From JAPPLB01 sp965204095 (lineage in GTDB: Bacteria; Acidobacteriota; Terriglobia; Bryobacterales; UBA6623): a DNA stretch of 64,000 bases. How positions within the stretch are numbered: the first letter of the stretch is position 1; each line of letters begins with the position of its first letter. This document shows positions 53,201 to 62,452 of the stretch, piece after piece. Where the stretch lies: the NCBI GenBank assembly GCA_965204095.1, contig OZ241991.1:1-64000 (forward strand), read 5' to 3'. A model generated the notes under the pieces. That model saw nothing but the letters and a program-made list of their open reading frames with translations. It was not told the DNA's origin and searched no databases. The position numbers were made by a program, and so were the translations under genes.

Positions 53201-54475
53201 TCATGACAGCGGGACTTCGTCCGTTTCCCATTTCGGGTAAGGCCCGAGCTTTCGCATCAACGTCAGCCCCACGACGATAGAAACCAACAAAACACCCAGA
53301 GCCTGACTATAGGAACCGGTGATGTCGAACGCTATTCCCATCAGCGGTGGGCCGATAACACCGCCCATGGCAAAGCTAATCAGCGCGTAACCGTAGATTT
53401 CACTGAAGGCGCGCAAACCGAAGTACCGGCTGACCAGGTAGGCAATCGTTTCTCCCTCCGCCCCCATGCCCAACCCGACCAGGAAGGCAGCCACGAAAAC
53501 CCACGCCCCACCCGAGCCGGTCCACAGGACGAAAACGCCGAGGCCGGCGCAGGCGAAGAAAACCATCGCCACGGTCGGAGCGAAGAATCGATCCATAAGT
53601 AACCCGCTGACGATCCGTCCGGGCATGACAGCGCCCCCAAGCAGTGAGGCGGCGAATGCCGCCGCCTGTGGCGATATGCCCCGCTCGGTCAGAATGGGCA
53701 CCAGTTGGATCAGGCATCCGATCACGCTCATGGCCACGAAGAGGACCGCGGCGAAAAGCAACCAGAACGTTCGACTCTGCAAGGCCTCCCAGCCGGTCAT
53801 GCCGGGCGCCGCGGAGGGTGCCTTACCGCCGACAGGCTGGCTACGGACATCCCCGTCGGGCCAGAGGCCCAACATCGACGGGTTCTCCTTGAGGAAAAGA
53901 CCGACGGGCACCGTAACCACCAGGACCATCAGACCGATCCACAAATAGGCCGCGCGCCATCCGGCATCAGAGATCAACGCGAACGCGACGGAAGGCATCA
54001 TGAACGAACTCACCCCGACGCCGATCGAGGCCAGGCCCAGCGCCAAACCGCGCCTGCGGTCGAACCAATGGGAGATGACCTTCGAGTAGGGGACGATCGC
54101 GGAACCACAACCGAGCACTCCCAGGGCGATATTGAGAGCATAGAAATGCCATAGATTGGCAGAGAGAAAAGAAAACCCCATCAAGCCCGCGGCAAACAGA
54201 ACCAGTGACGGGACGATCACTCTGCGGGCGCCCCAGGCGTCCACGAGCTTGCCGACGAACGGAGCCACGACCGAATAGGCGACGAGCGATAGCGAGTACC
54301 CTAGCGAAACGGCGAAACGGCTCCAGTCGAATTCACGTCCGATCGGACTCGTGAGAACCCCGAAAGTGTAGTTGTAGATCGCACCGTAGCCCATGAACAG
54401 GCCGATGCCCGACACCAGTACGATCCACCAACCAAAGAAGACCTTCTCATCGGTCCGTCGAGATGCAAGCATCAT
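53201..54475 (-). CDS. MFS transporter (second paralogue)
   Basis: 424 residues, twelve membrane segments, opening KVFFGWWIVLVSGIGLFMGY. Shares with the MFS at 39813 the pattern PYSKVISHWFDRRRGLALGLAS, a MPS helix and the same C-terminal family ending (RKLGPYPKWE against RLSPYRTWS). Lies between the lipoprotein amidohydrolase and the second two-repeat protein, repeating the arrangement seen at 40-42 kb. Confidence 0.9.
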   Translation of the reverse strand: MMLASRRTDEKVFFGWWIVLVSGIGLFMGYGAIYNYTFGVLTSPIGREFDWSRFAVSLGYSLSLVAYSVVAPFVGKLVDAWGARRVIVPSLVLFAAGLMGFSFLSANLWHFYALNIALGVLGCGSAIVPYSKVISHWFDRRRGLALGLASIGVGVSSFMMPSVAFALISDAGWRAAYLWIGLMVLVVTVPVGLFLKENPSMLGLWPDGDVRSQPVGGKAPSAAPGMTGWEALQSRTFWLLFAAVLFVAMSVIGCLIQLVPILTERGISPQAAAFAASLLGGAVMPGRIVSGLLMDRFFAPTVAMVFFACAGLGVFVLWTGSGGAWVFVAAFLVGLGMGAEGETIAYLVSRYFGLRAFSEIYGYALISFAMGGVIGPPLMGIAFDITGSYSQALGVLLVSIVVGLTLMRKLGPYPKWETDEVPLS

Positions 54476-54535
54476 CGAGATCGGGTCCGATCCGCCAGTC
54501 CAGCCCCTCCGTGCGGTGTGGTCCGCGACCGAAAC

Positions 54536-55342
54536 CTATCTCGCCGCCTGGTAACCCATGTCCGGCCGCAGCCGGTAATCATGAGTCTCCCTCGCGAGAA
54601 GGCTGTTCAACTGATCGCCGAGCAGTTGAGCCGCGCGCTCCGCGCCCACCGATTCCGCCAACGCTTTGTTGAACGGATGCTCCTCGTAGAACTGGGACCG
54701 AGTGTCGAAGGGCGCGATGAAATAGTAGGTACGCCCGCGATCGAAGAAGACCCGTCCGTCGCCGATCACCGTACGATAGGCGTTGAACCCGATCGGGTAG
54801 TCCGATTTTCGGATGGCCGCGAGGATCTCGGCCGTCGCCTGCTCGAACTGTTCGGCGCGCGCCGCCTGAACACGCAAGGTCACTACGTGATTGAACTGGG
54901 GATTCTCGACCACGGTGTCCGCGGGCGCGTAGCTGAACTCAGGCACGGGTTCCATCACCGAGAGGTGATTGCCGCGAATCGCCGGCGTGGTCAAGGTCGC
55001 GAATTGTGCGAAAGTGGCCTCGTCCATCGCCGTGGCGAGCTTTGCACTTCGCGCGCGCGCCTGAGAAGAATTCAGATCGAGCTCCGACAGCGATCCGACC
55101 TGAAACACGTAGAAATAGGAACTCTGATACTGGGTGGCGCCCCAACTCATGTCCGAGCCCAGATTCGCCTCCTGCATGGCGGCGATCGCCAGTTGAACTC
55201 CCTCCTCGTACTGCGCGGTGAGCGCCGGGTCGATGTCTTCCTGCTCCACGACGTAGAGCGTGCGGGCGGCTTCCTGGGCCTCGCATCCCTGCCACGCCAG
55301 TAAACCGAGCGGCAAGAGCCAAAGGCTTCGAATGCTCCTCAT
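54536..55342 (-). CDS. Exported two-repeat protein, paralogue of the 41132 gene
   Basis: About 268 residues from the ATG at 55342 (MRSIRSLWLLPLGLLAWQGC). A signal peptide is present, unlike in its paralogue, with a weak lipobox (AWQGC). Conserved points: MQEANLGSDMSWGATQYQSS, IRKSDYPIGFNAYRTVIGDG, YYFIAPFDTRSQFYEEHPFN and RLRPDMGY. Function unknown; the export signal means the two copies work on opposite sides of the inner membrane if both signals are read correctly. Confidence 0.72.
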   Translation of the reverse strand: MRSIRSLWLLPLGLLAWQGCEAQEAARTLYVVEQEDIDPALTAQYEEGVQLAIAAMQEANLGSDMSWGATQYQSSYFYVFQVGSLSELDLNSSQARARSAKLATAMDEATFAQFATLTTPAIRGNHLSVMEPVPEFSYAPADTVVENPQFNHVVTLRVQAARAEQFEQATAEILAAIRKSDYPIGFNAYRTVIGDGRVFFDRGRTYYFIAPFDTRSQFYEEHPFNKALAESVGAERAAQLLGDQLNSLLARETHDYRLRPDMGYQAAR

Positions 55343-55372
55343 GGTTTTCAAAATGTGTCCTCCCACTTCCGG

Positions 55373-56782
55373 CTAGTGAAAACTCAACGGGTCCAAACGG
55401 CGGCCCTCGATCATGATAAACCGAACCTTGGCCAGATCCCGAATCTGCGCCAGCGGGTTGCCTTCGACGCTGATAATGTCGGCCAGTTTGCCGGGCTCCA
55501 ACGTTCCGATGCGATTCCCCATCCCCAGTCCGAGCCCATCGGCGGCGACCCGCGTGGTGGCCTGGATCGCCTCCATGGGCGTGAATCCGCCTTCGATCAG
55601 GAACTCGATGTTCAAGAGCAGCGTCCCGTGCAGAGTATCGGTGCCGTGGCTGATCGGAACTCCGCGCCGGTGCGCCTTGAGCAACTGCGCCTGATACGGT
55701 CGGATGCCCGGCGTATAGTCCACGGCCCCGGCCTCGGCGATGTCGAACACGTCCTGCGGGCGATCCTCGGTTTCCCCCAGGGGATTGTTGCGTCTCGCCT
55801 CCTGGATGGTCGCGCGGTTAAAGTCGATCCACTCCTCGACACTCGTCATCTCGTTGTCGAGCCGCCGCCAGATCTCCGGACTCCACCGGATCCCGCCGGG
55901 AATGAAGATCAACGGCGTGATGTTGAGGTGCGACTCGTGCTCGACGAACAGTTCGATGATTTCGTCCGTGATGGGTCGCACGTGCTCGAAGCTGTCGACC
56001 CCGCATTCCAGCGCCACACGAATCGAAACGCCCCAGTTGCCCACAACGTGTGACGTGATCGGAATCCCCAGCCGGTGCGATTCGTCCACGGCCGCGCAGA
56101 CCTCTTCCAGCGACAGGATGGTCGTCGTGGGCGACGTGTCACTCAGGTACATCTTGGTGAATCGCGCGCCTCCGAGCACGTTTTCTCGAATGCGCTTACG
56201 GATGCTCTCGACACCGTCGGTGGGCCAGAGCGGCCCGGCGCCTGCGCTGGTGGCCACGATGGGCATGCCCGCGGCAATGATTCGAGGCCCGGGAATCACA
56301 CCCGCATCAATGGCCTTCCCCAACTGGAAGTCGATGCCGCTGCTCTCGCCCGTAACCCGCACCGTGGTCGTTCCCCCCAGCAGGCTGATGCGCATGTTCC
56401 GGATGGCCCGCAGCATCTGCTCTTCGCCCGGCGCCAGGCGTTGATCGATCATCGGCTGCAACTCCAGCGAGTCCGGCCGCAGCGTCGGGTGGTCGTGGCT
56501 GTCGATCAGACCGGGCAGCAGCGTGTGGCCCGGCAAGTCCACGACGCTGGCGCCGTCCGGAACCTCGACTTCATCGGCGGTGCCGACCGCGACGATCTCC
56601 TCGCCGCGCACTACGACCACGCCGTCATCGATCGACTCGGACCGCACGCCGTCGATGACGCGCGCGGCGCGGATCGCGGTTACGTCACCCTGGGCGCGGG
56701 CCGGCCCACACAAAGAGAGAAGGATCAGGGCCGGCAGAACCGATTGAACGCGCCGATTCCACTGGATCCGTTCATTGCGCAC
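55373..56782 (-). CDS. Exported amidohydrolase
   Basis: 469 residues. Signal peptide (VLPALILLSLCGPARAQ). Metal motif TLLPGLIDSHDHPTLRP (H-x-H) near residue 92, GGARFTKMYLSD (Lys), GIPITSHVVGNWG (His), GVDSFEHVRPI (His) and ISHGTDTLHG (Asp). Same broad class as the lipoprotein amidohydrolase at 51778 but without a lipobox. The TonB receptor gene lies 227 bp upstream on the same strand, which suggests that it processes the receptor's cargo in the periplasm. Confidence 0.9.
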   Translation of the reverse strand: MRNERIQWNRRVQSVLPALILLSLCGPARAQGDVTAIRAARVIDGVRSESIDDGVVVVRGEEIVAVGTADEVEVPDGASVVDLPGHTLLPGLIDSHDHPTLRPDSLELQPMIDQRLAPGEEQMLRAIRNMRISLLGGTTTVRVTGESSGIDFQLGKAIDAGVIPGPRIIAAGMPIVATSAGAGPLWPTDGVESIRKRIRENVLGGARFTKMYLSDTSPTTTILSLEEVCAAVDESHRLGIPITSHVVGNWGVSIRVALECGVDSFEHVRPITDEIIELFVEHESHLNITPLIFIPGGIRWSPEIWRRLDNEMTSVEEWIDFNRATIQEARRNNPLGETEDRPQDVFDIAEAGAVDYTPGIRPYQAQLLKAHRRGVPISHGTDTLHGTLLLNIEFLIEGGFTPMEAIQATTRVAADGLGLGMGNRIGTLEPGKLADIISVEGNPLAQIRDLAKVRFIMIEGRRLDPLSFH

Positions 56783-56967
56783 GCAGACACCTCCGGGACC
56801 TTGTTCGCGACGCCCGCTCTCCGACGATTGGGCGAACTCGAAGCGGACATTGCCAGTTGCAGGATTCTCTCACGCTTCCATTGGATCGCGTACCGCGAGT
56901 TTGTAAACAGCAGCCGGGCATGCTCCGGCCACCCCGATAGAACAACGCAGCCGCTGCGAATCGGCCG

Positions 56968-56997
56968 CCCTGCCCGCTGCCCGGACAGCGGGCAGGG
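56968..56997 (-). terminator. 12-bp perfect GC hairpin after the second TonB receptor
   Basis: CCCTGCCCGCTG (56968-56979) and CAGCGGGCAGGG (56986-56997) pair perfectly around a 6-nt loop, 12 bp past the receptor stop. No U-run follows. It parallels the hairpin after the first TonB receptor. Confidence 0.5.
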
Positions 56998-57009
56998 GCA
57001 GGCCATCCG

Positions 57010-60000
57010 CTAGAAGATGATTTTCAGACCGAACTGCATGATCCGCTCCGGTGTCGAGGTGCGCAAAACCCGGCCGAAGGCGGCTCCGTCCTGCAGGTTG
57101 TTCTTCGGGACACTGAAGTTCGCTTGATTAAACAAGTTGAACGCCTCCCAGCGGAACTCGAGGTCCACGCCTTCGCTAATTTCGAACACCTTGGTGAGCC
57201 CGAAGTCGAAGTTGACGATGCCGTCGGTCAAGACGATGTTTCGCCCGGCGGTCCCGTTCATGACCGGGCCCACGGCCCGCTCGAACGCCCCGGTGTCGAA
57301 CCACTCCTCCGGCGTCTTCGGCCCGTTGTTGGGATCCCCGATCAGATTGGGGCGGTCCCCGGAAGTGCCGTCGAACGATTGATCCGATCCATCGAGGACG
57401 GTGAACGGCGAGCCCGACTGCAGCAACGTGATCCCGTTGATTCGCCAACCGCCAAGGACGTGACCGAGCGTGTCGGATCGATCTCTCAGGAACGGCAACT
57501 CGTAGATGTAGCTGAGGACCAAGCGATGCGACTGATGAAACGCCGACAATCCCTTGTCGTTGGACAGATCCGCAGCGTGGCCGGGATCGAGCGGTTGACC
57601 CGGAATGTTGAAGAAGGTCCCGAACGTCGACGCGTTGTCGATCGCCCTCGACCAAGTGTAGGCCGCCTGGAAGCTGAGCCCCTGGCTGAACCGGTGAGTC
57701 AGGGTCGATTGCAAGCCGTGGTAGCTCGAATGGAACGCGTCGTCGATCATGAAGGCATCGCTGAGCGCCGGCATCGGTCGGCGTGCGCCGGCCGTGTCGC
57801 GCGTGACGTTGGGTCCGAAAACGGCCTGGTTGGGGTTGGTCATACCGTTGAGATTCCATCCGGAGTTGCCGACGTACGCCACCTCGAGGGCCATCGCTTC
57901 GGTCAACTGGCGCTGCAGGGTGAGATTCCAGTGCCCGACATTACCCAACTCCATGCCCACGGCCAGCGTGGTGACGGGCAATCCTGGGATAATCGGGAGC
58001 GGCGGCGTCAGGTCGCCGGCGATCGGGCTTGCTCCGCCAAACGGCGCGGCGTAGCTTGCGGTTGGGTCGAATGCCGGCAAGACGAAGTAGAAGGCCTGCA
58101 GCTCCGGCGGCTGCTGCAGCGTCGTGGTCGAGATCAACGCCGAGTCGTCGAAGAAGATGCCGCCGCCGGCGCGCAGGCTCGTTCGGCCGTCACCGGTAAG
58201 ATCCCAGGACAAGCCCAGCCGCGGTCCGAAGTTGTTCTTGTCGGTGGCGACAATCCGCCGTCCGACACCCGGATCGCCGGGGCGCAGCACGCCCTCCGGC
58301 AAGGTCGGGCTGACCGAGGACTTGACACCCTGAATGAGCGCGAACTGCCGGTCGTTCTTCTCGAGAAATCCTGGCGACAGCTCGTACCGCAACCCCATGT
58401 TGAGGGTGAGTCTCGGGTTGATGCGAAACGTATCGTGAACGTACAGGTACATGTCGGTCTTGAACAGTTCCTTCACCGACGCGCCGGCCGTCTGCAGGAA
58501 GAAGCTGGTTTGACCGAGCAGAAAATCGCCGTAGGGGACGCCGGTGGCGAAGGCGAAATTGAAATTGTAATTCCCGTGATTCGTCGATGGAAAGTCACTG
58601 TAGATGTTGTAATGGCGAACGTCCACCCCGAACTTCAAGGAGTGCCGCCCCTTGTTGACCGAAACGTTGTCGGAGAACTGCAGAGTTCGGCTGATTCGAT
58701 CGTTGCCGCGAACGGGATAGCCGAGACCGGAGTACGGGAGAATCCCGTGCGCGGGAAAAAACTCGCCTCCTTCGCCCGCCGTGGGGTAGGTGAAGCCGAA
58801 ATCCCGGTTGTTGATGTCGCTGACCTCTTTCCCGCTGTTGACTCGCGACCGGACGTATGCGAAGCGGAACTCGTTGATCATCGAGGCCCCGAAAATATGG
58901 GTGTCGGCCATCATAAAGTTCTGGAACCGGTTCGCGTCGGAAAAACCGAATCCCGGCGCATCGATGAAACCCTGACTCTGCCCGAAGAGCCCGTTGGGCT
59001 GTATCAGGGTTCCCTGATCCAGGAAGTACCGGCCGGTCAGCATGTTTGCGCCATCCATGGACGAATGATCGATCCGGATCATGGCCTGGTCGCGATCGTG
59101 CGAGCCCACGGGCGTCGACACCCAGTTGTCGGGTCCCGAGTTGGGCAACGGCCACAATTCGAGGACGCGCCTGGCGACCGGATCGTGATGTTCCAGAGGA
59201 ATCATGTCACCCGGCCATCGGGTTCCAGGTTGGAACGGCAGGGAGGGTCGACTTGCTTCGGGCAAGTCCGAGAAATCGCCATTGCGCAGCTTCAGCGACG
59301 GGACCAGGGTGTTGGTCGGGCGTCCCTTGCGCTGGCGAAACCCTTCGTAGCCGCCGAAGAAGAAGGTCCGATCCGGGACGACCGGACCACCGATGGTGCC
59401 CCCGAACTGGTTTTGCTTCAGCGTCGGCACTTCAGGAACAAAGAAGTTCCGCGCATCCAGGGCGTCGTTTCTGAGAAACTCCCAGAGCGTCCCGTTGACG
59501 GTGTTCGTGCCGCTCTTGGTGACCACGGTGACGACCGAGCCACCTGCGCGGCCGTGCTCAGCGCTGTAGTTGTTGGTCAGGATCCTGAATTCCTGGATCG
59601 TGTCAGGAGACGGCACGACCATGGCCGACCCCGACATGGCTTCCACGTTATTAGTCCCGTCCAGCAGGTGATTGTTCGATGTGATTTTCATCCCGTTGAC
59701 TGAGAATTGATTGGCTGTTCCGCCCGGGGTGTTGTCGGTTCCGCTACCGGTCGCCTGAATCCCCGCCGGAGCCGCAACTACGCCGGACTGCAACGTCCCA
59801 AGCTGCAGAAAGTTTCGTCCGTTCAACGGAAGGTCCACGATCCGCTGCTCCTCGACGACCTTCCCCACGCTGGCCGTGGTGATGTCCACTTGTGCCGTCA
59901 GGGTCGCGCTCACGATGACCTCCTGCGTTATCTCCCCCACTTCGAGTACCAGGTTGGCGGGCGTGGCCTCGGTCGCGTGCACCTCGACCCCGTCCTGCCG

Positions 60001-60288
60001 TGTCGGCGCGAAACCTTGCAGCGTAACCGACACGCTGTAAGTCCCCACGGACAGCAAGGTGAAGCGGTACCCCCCCTGCTCGTCCGTGACCGTGGTTCGC
60101 GTGAGGTTGGTTTCACTGTTTAGTGCCTCCACGCCCGCTCCGGGAATGACTGCGTCGGAGATGTCGGTCACGGTCCCATAAATCTCGCCGGTCGTTTGGC
60201 CCTGGCTGTCGATGGGCGTGAAGACCATCGCTGCCGTGACGAGCATCGCTACGACGCCGTATCGAAAAAACAAGCTGTGTCTACGCAT
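57010..60288 (-). CDS. Oar-like TonB-dependent receptor with carboxypeptidase-regulatory domain
   Basis: About 1092 residues from the ATG at 60288, which has AAGGAG upstream; the frame stays open beyond it, over the HD gene, but that part is not this protein. Signal peptide (YGVVAMLVTAAMVFTPIDSQ), regulatory sandwich (TGEIYGTVTDISDAVIPGAG), plug (DLPLNGRNFLQLGTLQSGVV; SAEHGRAGGSVVTVVTKSGT) and a beta-barrel ending MQFGLKIIF. LPLNGRNF is the hallmark of the Acidobacteria expansion. As the only outer-membrane receptor of the minus-strand run it is the likely uptake or binding gate for the cluster's substrate. Confidence 0.92.
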   Translation of the reverse strand: MRRHSLFFRYGVVAMLVTAAMVFTPIDSQGQTTGEIYGTVTDISDAVIPGAGVEALNSETNLTRTTVTDEQGGYRFTLLSVGTYSVSVTLQGFAPTRQDGVEVHATEATPANLVLEVGEITQEVIVSATLTAQVDITTASVGKVVEEQRIVDLPLNGRNFLQLGTLQSGVVAAPAGIQATGSGTDNTPGGTANQFSVNGMKITSNNHLLDGTNNVEAMSGSAMVVPSPDTIQEFRILTNNYSAEHGRAGGSVVTVVTKSGTNTVNGTLWEFLRNDALDARNFFVPEVPTLKQNQFGGTIGGPVVPDRTFFFGGYEGFRQRKGRPTNTLVPSLKLRNGDFSDLPEASRPSLPFQPGTRWPGDMIPLEHHDPVARRVLELWPLPNSGPDNWVSTPVGSHDRDQAMIRIDHSSMDGANMLTGRYFLDQGTLIQPNGLFGQSQGFIDAPGFGFSDANRFQNFMMADTHIFGASMINEFRFAYVRSRVNSGKEVSDINNRDFGFTYPTAGEGGEFFPAHGILPYSGLGYPVRGNDRISRTLQFSDNVSVNKGRHSLKFGVDVRHYNIYSDFPSTNHGNYNFNFAFATGVPYGDFLLGQTSFFLQTAGASVKELFKTDMYLYVHDTFRINPRLTLNMGLRYELSPGFLEKNDRQFALIQGVKSSVSPTLPEGVLRPGDPGVGRRIVATDKNNFGPRLGLSWDLTGDGRTSLRAGGGIFFDDSALISTTTLQQPPELQAFYFVLPAFDPTASYAAPFGGASPIAGDLTPPLPIIPGLPVTTLAVGMELGNVGHWNLTLQRQLTEAMALEVAYVGNSGWNLNGMTNPNQAVFGPNVTRDTAGARRPMPALSDAFMIDDAFHSSYHGLQSTLTHRFSQGLSFQAAYTWSRAIDNASTFGTFFNIPGQPLDPGHAADLSNDKGLSAFHQSHRLVLSYIYELPFLRDRSDTLGHVLGGWRINGITLLQSGSPFTVLDGSDQSFDGTSGDRPNLIGDPNNGPKTPEEWFDTGAFERAVGPVMNGTAGRNIVLTDGIVNFDFGLTKVFEISEGVDLEFRWEAFNLFNQANFSVPKNNLQDGAAFGRVLRTSTPERIMQFGLKIIF

Positions 60289-60353
60289 GTGTTGTCTCCT
60301 TGCTCTGTCGCCACCCAGTTGGATCGTCCGAATCGATTGCAATCGCTCCACGA

Positions 60354-60905
60354 CTAGATATCCCGCCTGGGTGACGCGAAAACCCGATCGATCATGGGGC
60401 CGAAATGCTCCAGCGGATAGCTGTCGTAATTCGGGTCGAAAGCGGCTTGATCCCAAGCGTCCGCGAACTGGCACGCCAGTTGATACCACGGCTGGTCCGC
60501 GTATCTCTCTCGCGCGTCCGGATCCTTTCCCATGAAGGCGTAAATGTATTTCCCTTGAAAATCCTGGTGCGTGCGGATGATTTCGTACGTTTCCGTGCAA
60601 ACGAACGGCCGCAGGATCTCCGCGCTGATCGCCGCGTGGTTGACCTCGGAAACGGCTTTGCCGATGTCGTGGCAAAGAGAAGCGACGATCATTTCTTCCG
60701 ACGCGCCGGCTCGCTCCGCGCGCGTCGCGGTCTGGAGGGAATGCTCGAGCTGATCGACCGGAAACCCGTCCCGATGCGAGGCGAGCTGTCGCAGCATTCC
60801 CCGGATCACCTCGGGCATGTCCGCCTGACGCTTCGCGAGCGCATCGCCGATTAAGCGAATGTCGTCCATGCCGGCCGTGAGCTGATCCATGCGGGTGAAG
60901 GCCAT
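60354..60905 (-). CDS. HD-domain protein resembling MIOX/PhnZ-type diiron oxygenases
   Basis: About 183 residues from the ATG at 60905 (GAGGAC upstream). HD motif SLCHDIGK near residue 79 with upstream His (LEHSLQTATRA) and further metal His in VNHAAISAEIL and RTHQDFQGKY. The C-terminal block CQFADAWDQAAFDPNYDS, then PLEHFGPMIDRVF resembles that of HD-type mixed-valent diiron oxygenases (PhnZ, TmpB, MIOX relatives) rather than nucleotide phosphohydrolases. Such enzymes split C-P or C-C bonds next to a hydroxyl. The assignment rests on motif style only. Confidence 0.65.
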   Translation of the reverse strand: MAFTRMDQLTAGMDDIRLIGDALAKRQADMPEVIRGMLRQLASHRDGFPVDQLEHSLQTATRAERAGASEEMIVASLCHDIGKAVSEVNHAAISAEILRPFVCTETYEIIRTHQDFQGKYIYAFMGKDPDARERYADQPWYQLACQFADAWDQAAFDPNYDSYPLEHFGPMIDRVFASPRRDI

Positions 60906-60934
60906 TGTCCGTCCTCTGCTCCCTCGAAGCTCTC

Positions 60935-61630
60935 CTATTCTGCGCGCCGGCAATACAGAACCATGCAGTTTCCCAGCCGTTCCGTCCGCGTACACTCCAG
61001 CTTCGCGGGAGCCGCCTCGACACCTCCCGGCGTCTCGGCAAAGCCCGGTGAGCCCCGATCCCCGATCACGATCGGGAGTTTGATGATCTGCAACTCGTCT
61101 ACCAGGCCGGATGAAATCGTCAACCAGTTCAGCGTCGCGCCCCCTTCGATCAGCAGGGACCGGATTCCCTCCCGCGCCAGCGCTCTGACCAAAACCTCGA
61201 CATTCACGAACTTGCCGTCGCCGGTGACCACCACCTTCACGCCCAGATCTCGGAGCGCCGCTCTCCGTTCGTCGGCGGTCTCGCTCGCGACCGCCACGAT
61301 GGTCGGTGCCTGCTTGTCATGAAACACCTTGGATTCCAGCGGAACCGCTCCCTCGGGGTCGACGATGACTCGCACGGGGCTCCGTCCGTCGACGGCACGA
61401 ACCGTCAGGCTCGGATTGTCGATCACGATCGTGTTCCCGCCAACCATCACGGCATCGACCGAAGCGCGCATGTCGTGCAGGAACTCGACGACCTCGTGCG
61501 TGACGAACGCGCCGAGCGAGCCGCTCGTGACGCCGCGGCCGACGGTCAACTTGCCGTCGAGCGTGACGGCGGACATGATCACGATGTAAGGGCGGCCGGG
61601 ATCCGGACTGGCGGGCAAAGTCTTCGGCAT
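60935..61630 (-). CDS. RibD C-terminal-domain reductase
   Basis: 231 residues. Dihydrofolate-reductase-like RibD_C fold: IVIMSAVTLDGKLTVG (residues 15-30), VDAVMVGGNTIVIDNPSLTV, SPVRVIVDPEGAVP, LLIEGGATLNW and GLVDELQIIKLPIVIGDRG. Resembles the archaeal/fungal 2,5-diamino-6-ribosylamino-pyrimidinone 5'-phosphate reductase, but riboflavin genes are absent here. Standalone RibD_C proteins also occur in natural-product and deazaflavin pathways. It is 3 bp from the BtpA/SgcQ gene, almost certainly one operon. Confidence 0.87.
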   Translation of the reverse strand: MPKTLPASPDPGRPYIVIMSAVTLDGKLTVGRGVTSGSLGAFVTHEVVEFLHDMRASVDAVMVGGNTIVIDNPSLTVRAVDGRSPVRVIVDPEGAVPLESKVFHDKQAPTIVAVASETADERRAALRDLGVKVVVTGDGKFVNVEVLVRALAREGIRSLLIEGGATLNWLTISSGLVDELQIIKLPIVIGDRGSPGFAETPGGVEAAPAKLECTRTERLGNCMVLYCRRAE

Positions 61631-61633
61631 ATC

Positions 61634-62452
61634 TTACGCGCGCTCTGCTTCTTCGAGGCGGCGCGCCGTTTCCGCCACGCGTCGCACTTTCTCGAGGTCC
61701 ACGGGGTTGGCGTAGACCCCGTCTTTCTTAAAATAGGAGCCGACGATGGCTCCGTCGGCCACGGAGAGCAATTCCGAAGCGTTGTCGATGTCCAAGCCGC
61801 TGCCGATGATGACCGGTGTCTTGCGGACCGCTTTCTTCGCTCGTGTGGCTGTCTCCACCGGCGGCGCGTTACCCGTGACCTGACCCGTCACCACGATCGC
61901 ATCGACTCCCGACATGGCGGCCCCTTGAGCGGAAAGTTCGAGCGAGCGCTCGGCCATCATGGTGGTGTACTTCACTTGAATGTCAGCCAGCACCGCGATA
62001 TCGGAGGCCCCCAAACGCGCGCGATAGCGCGTCATCTCGCCTGGCAGGCCCTGAAAAACGCCGAACGAGGTCAGCACGGCCTCGTTGAAGCTGACCGAAC
62101 GAATGAATCGCGCCCCGGCCGCGACCGCCACGCCCAGCGAAGTTCTGTCCCCCGGTTCCATGTTCACCACAACGCCCACTGGAACACTCGACGCTTTCAC
62201 TACTTCGTGTGTACAGATCGCCATCGCGGCGCCGAGATGGGGCTCGATCACAGAATCGATCGGAAAACTGAAGGTGTTCTCCACCAGGAGCCCATCAATT
62301 CCCCCTTCGATCAGCGCCCGAGCGTCGGTCTGAGCCGCCTCCAGGACGCGGTCCATGCCGGGATGGTTCGGATACGTCGGCAACGGCAGGAGGTTAATCA
62401 TCCCGATGATCGGCTTCGAGGTACCGAAGACGTCGCGAAGGTTCACTATCAT
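61634..62452 (-). CDS. BtpA/SgcQ-family TIM-barrel protein
   Basis: 272 residues from the ATG at 62452; the upstream frame extension is low quality. Family motifs: KPIIGMINLLPLPTYPNHPG, GIDGLLVENTF, VVVNMEPGD, LADIQVKYTTMM, VDAIVVTGQVTG and VIIGSGLDIDN. BtpA affects photosystem I assembly in cyanobacteria and SgcQ is a putative sugar-pathway enzyme; the family activity is unknown. It is a predicted phosphate-binding barrel, and the partner RibD_C reductase (3 bp) suggests a phosphorylated sugar or pyrimidine substrate. Confidence 0.85.
   Translation of the reverse strand: MIVNLRDVFGTSKPIIGMINLLPLPTYPNHPGMDRVLEAAQTDARALIEGGIDGLLVENTFSFPIDSVIEPHLGAAMAICTHEVVKASSVPVGVVVNMEPGDRTSLGVAVAAGARFIRSVSFNEAVLTSFGVFQGLPGEMTRYRARLGASDIAVLADIQVKYTTMMAERSLELSAQGAAMSGVDAIVVTGQVTGNAPPVETATRAKKAVRKTPVIIGSGLDIDNASELLSVADGAIVGSYFKKDGVYANPVDLEKVRRVAETARRLEEAERA

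Noticed and set aside
57124..59703. 859-codon plus-strand frame inside the second TonB receptor
   Set aside because: It is opposite a well-supported receptor, with biased composition and no recognisable domain.
60289..61041. Upstream extension of the second TonB receptor frame to 61041
   Set aside because: It overlaps the HD gene; a ribosome site and signal peptide place the start at 60288.
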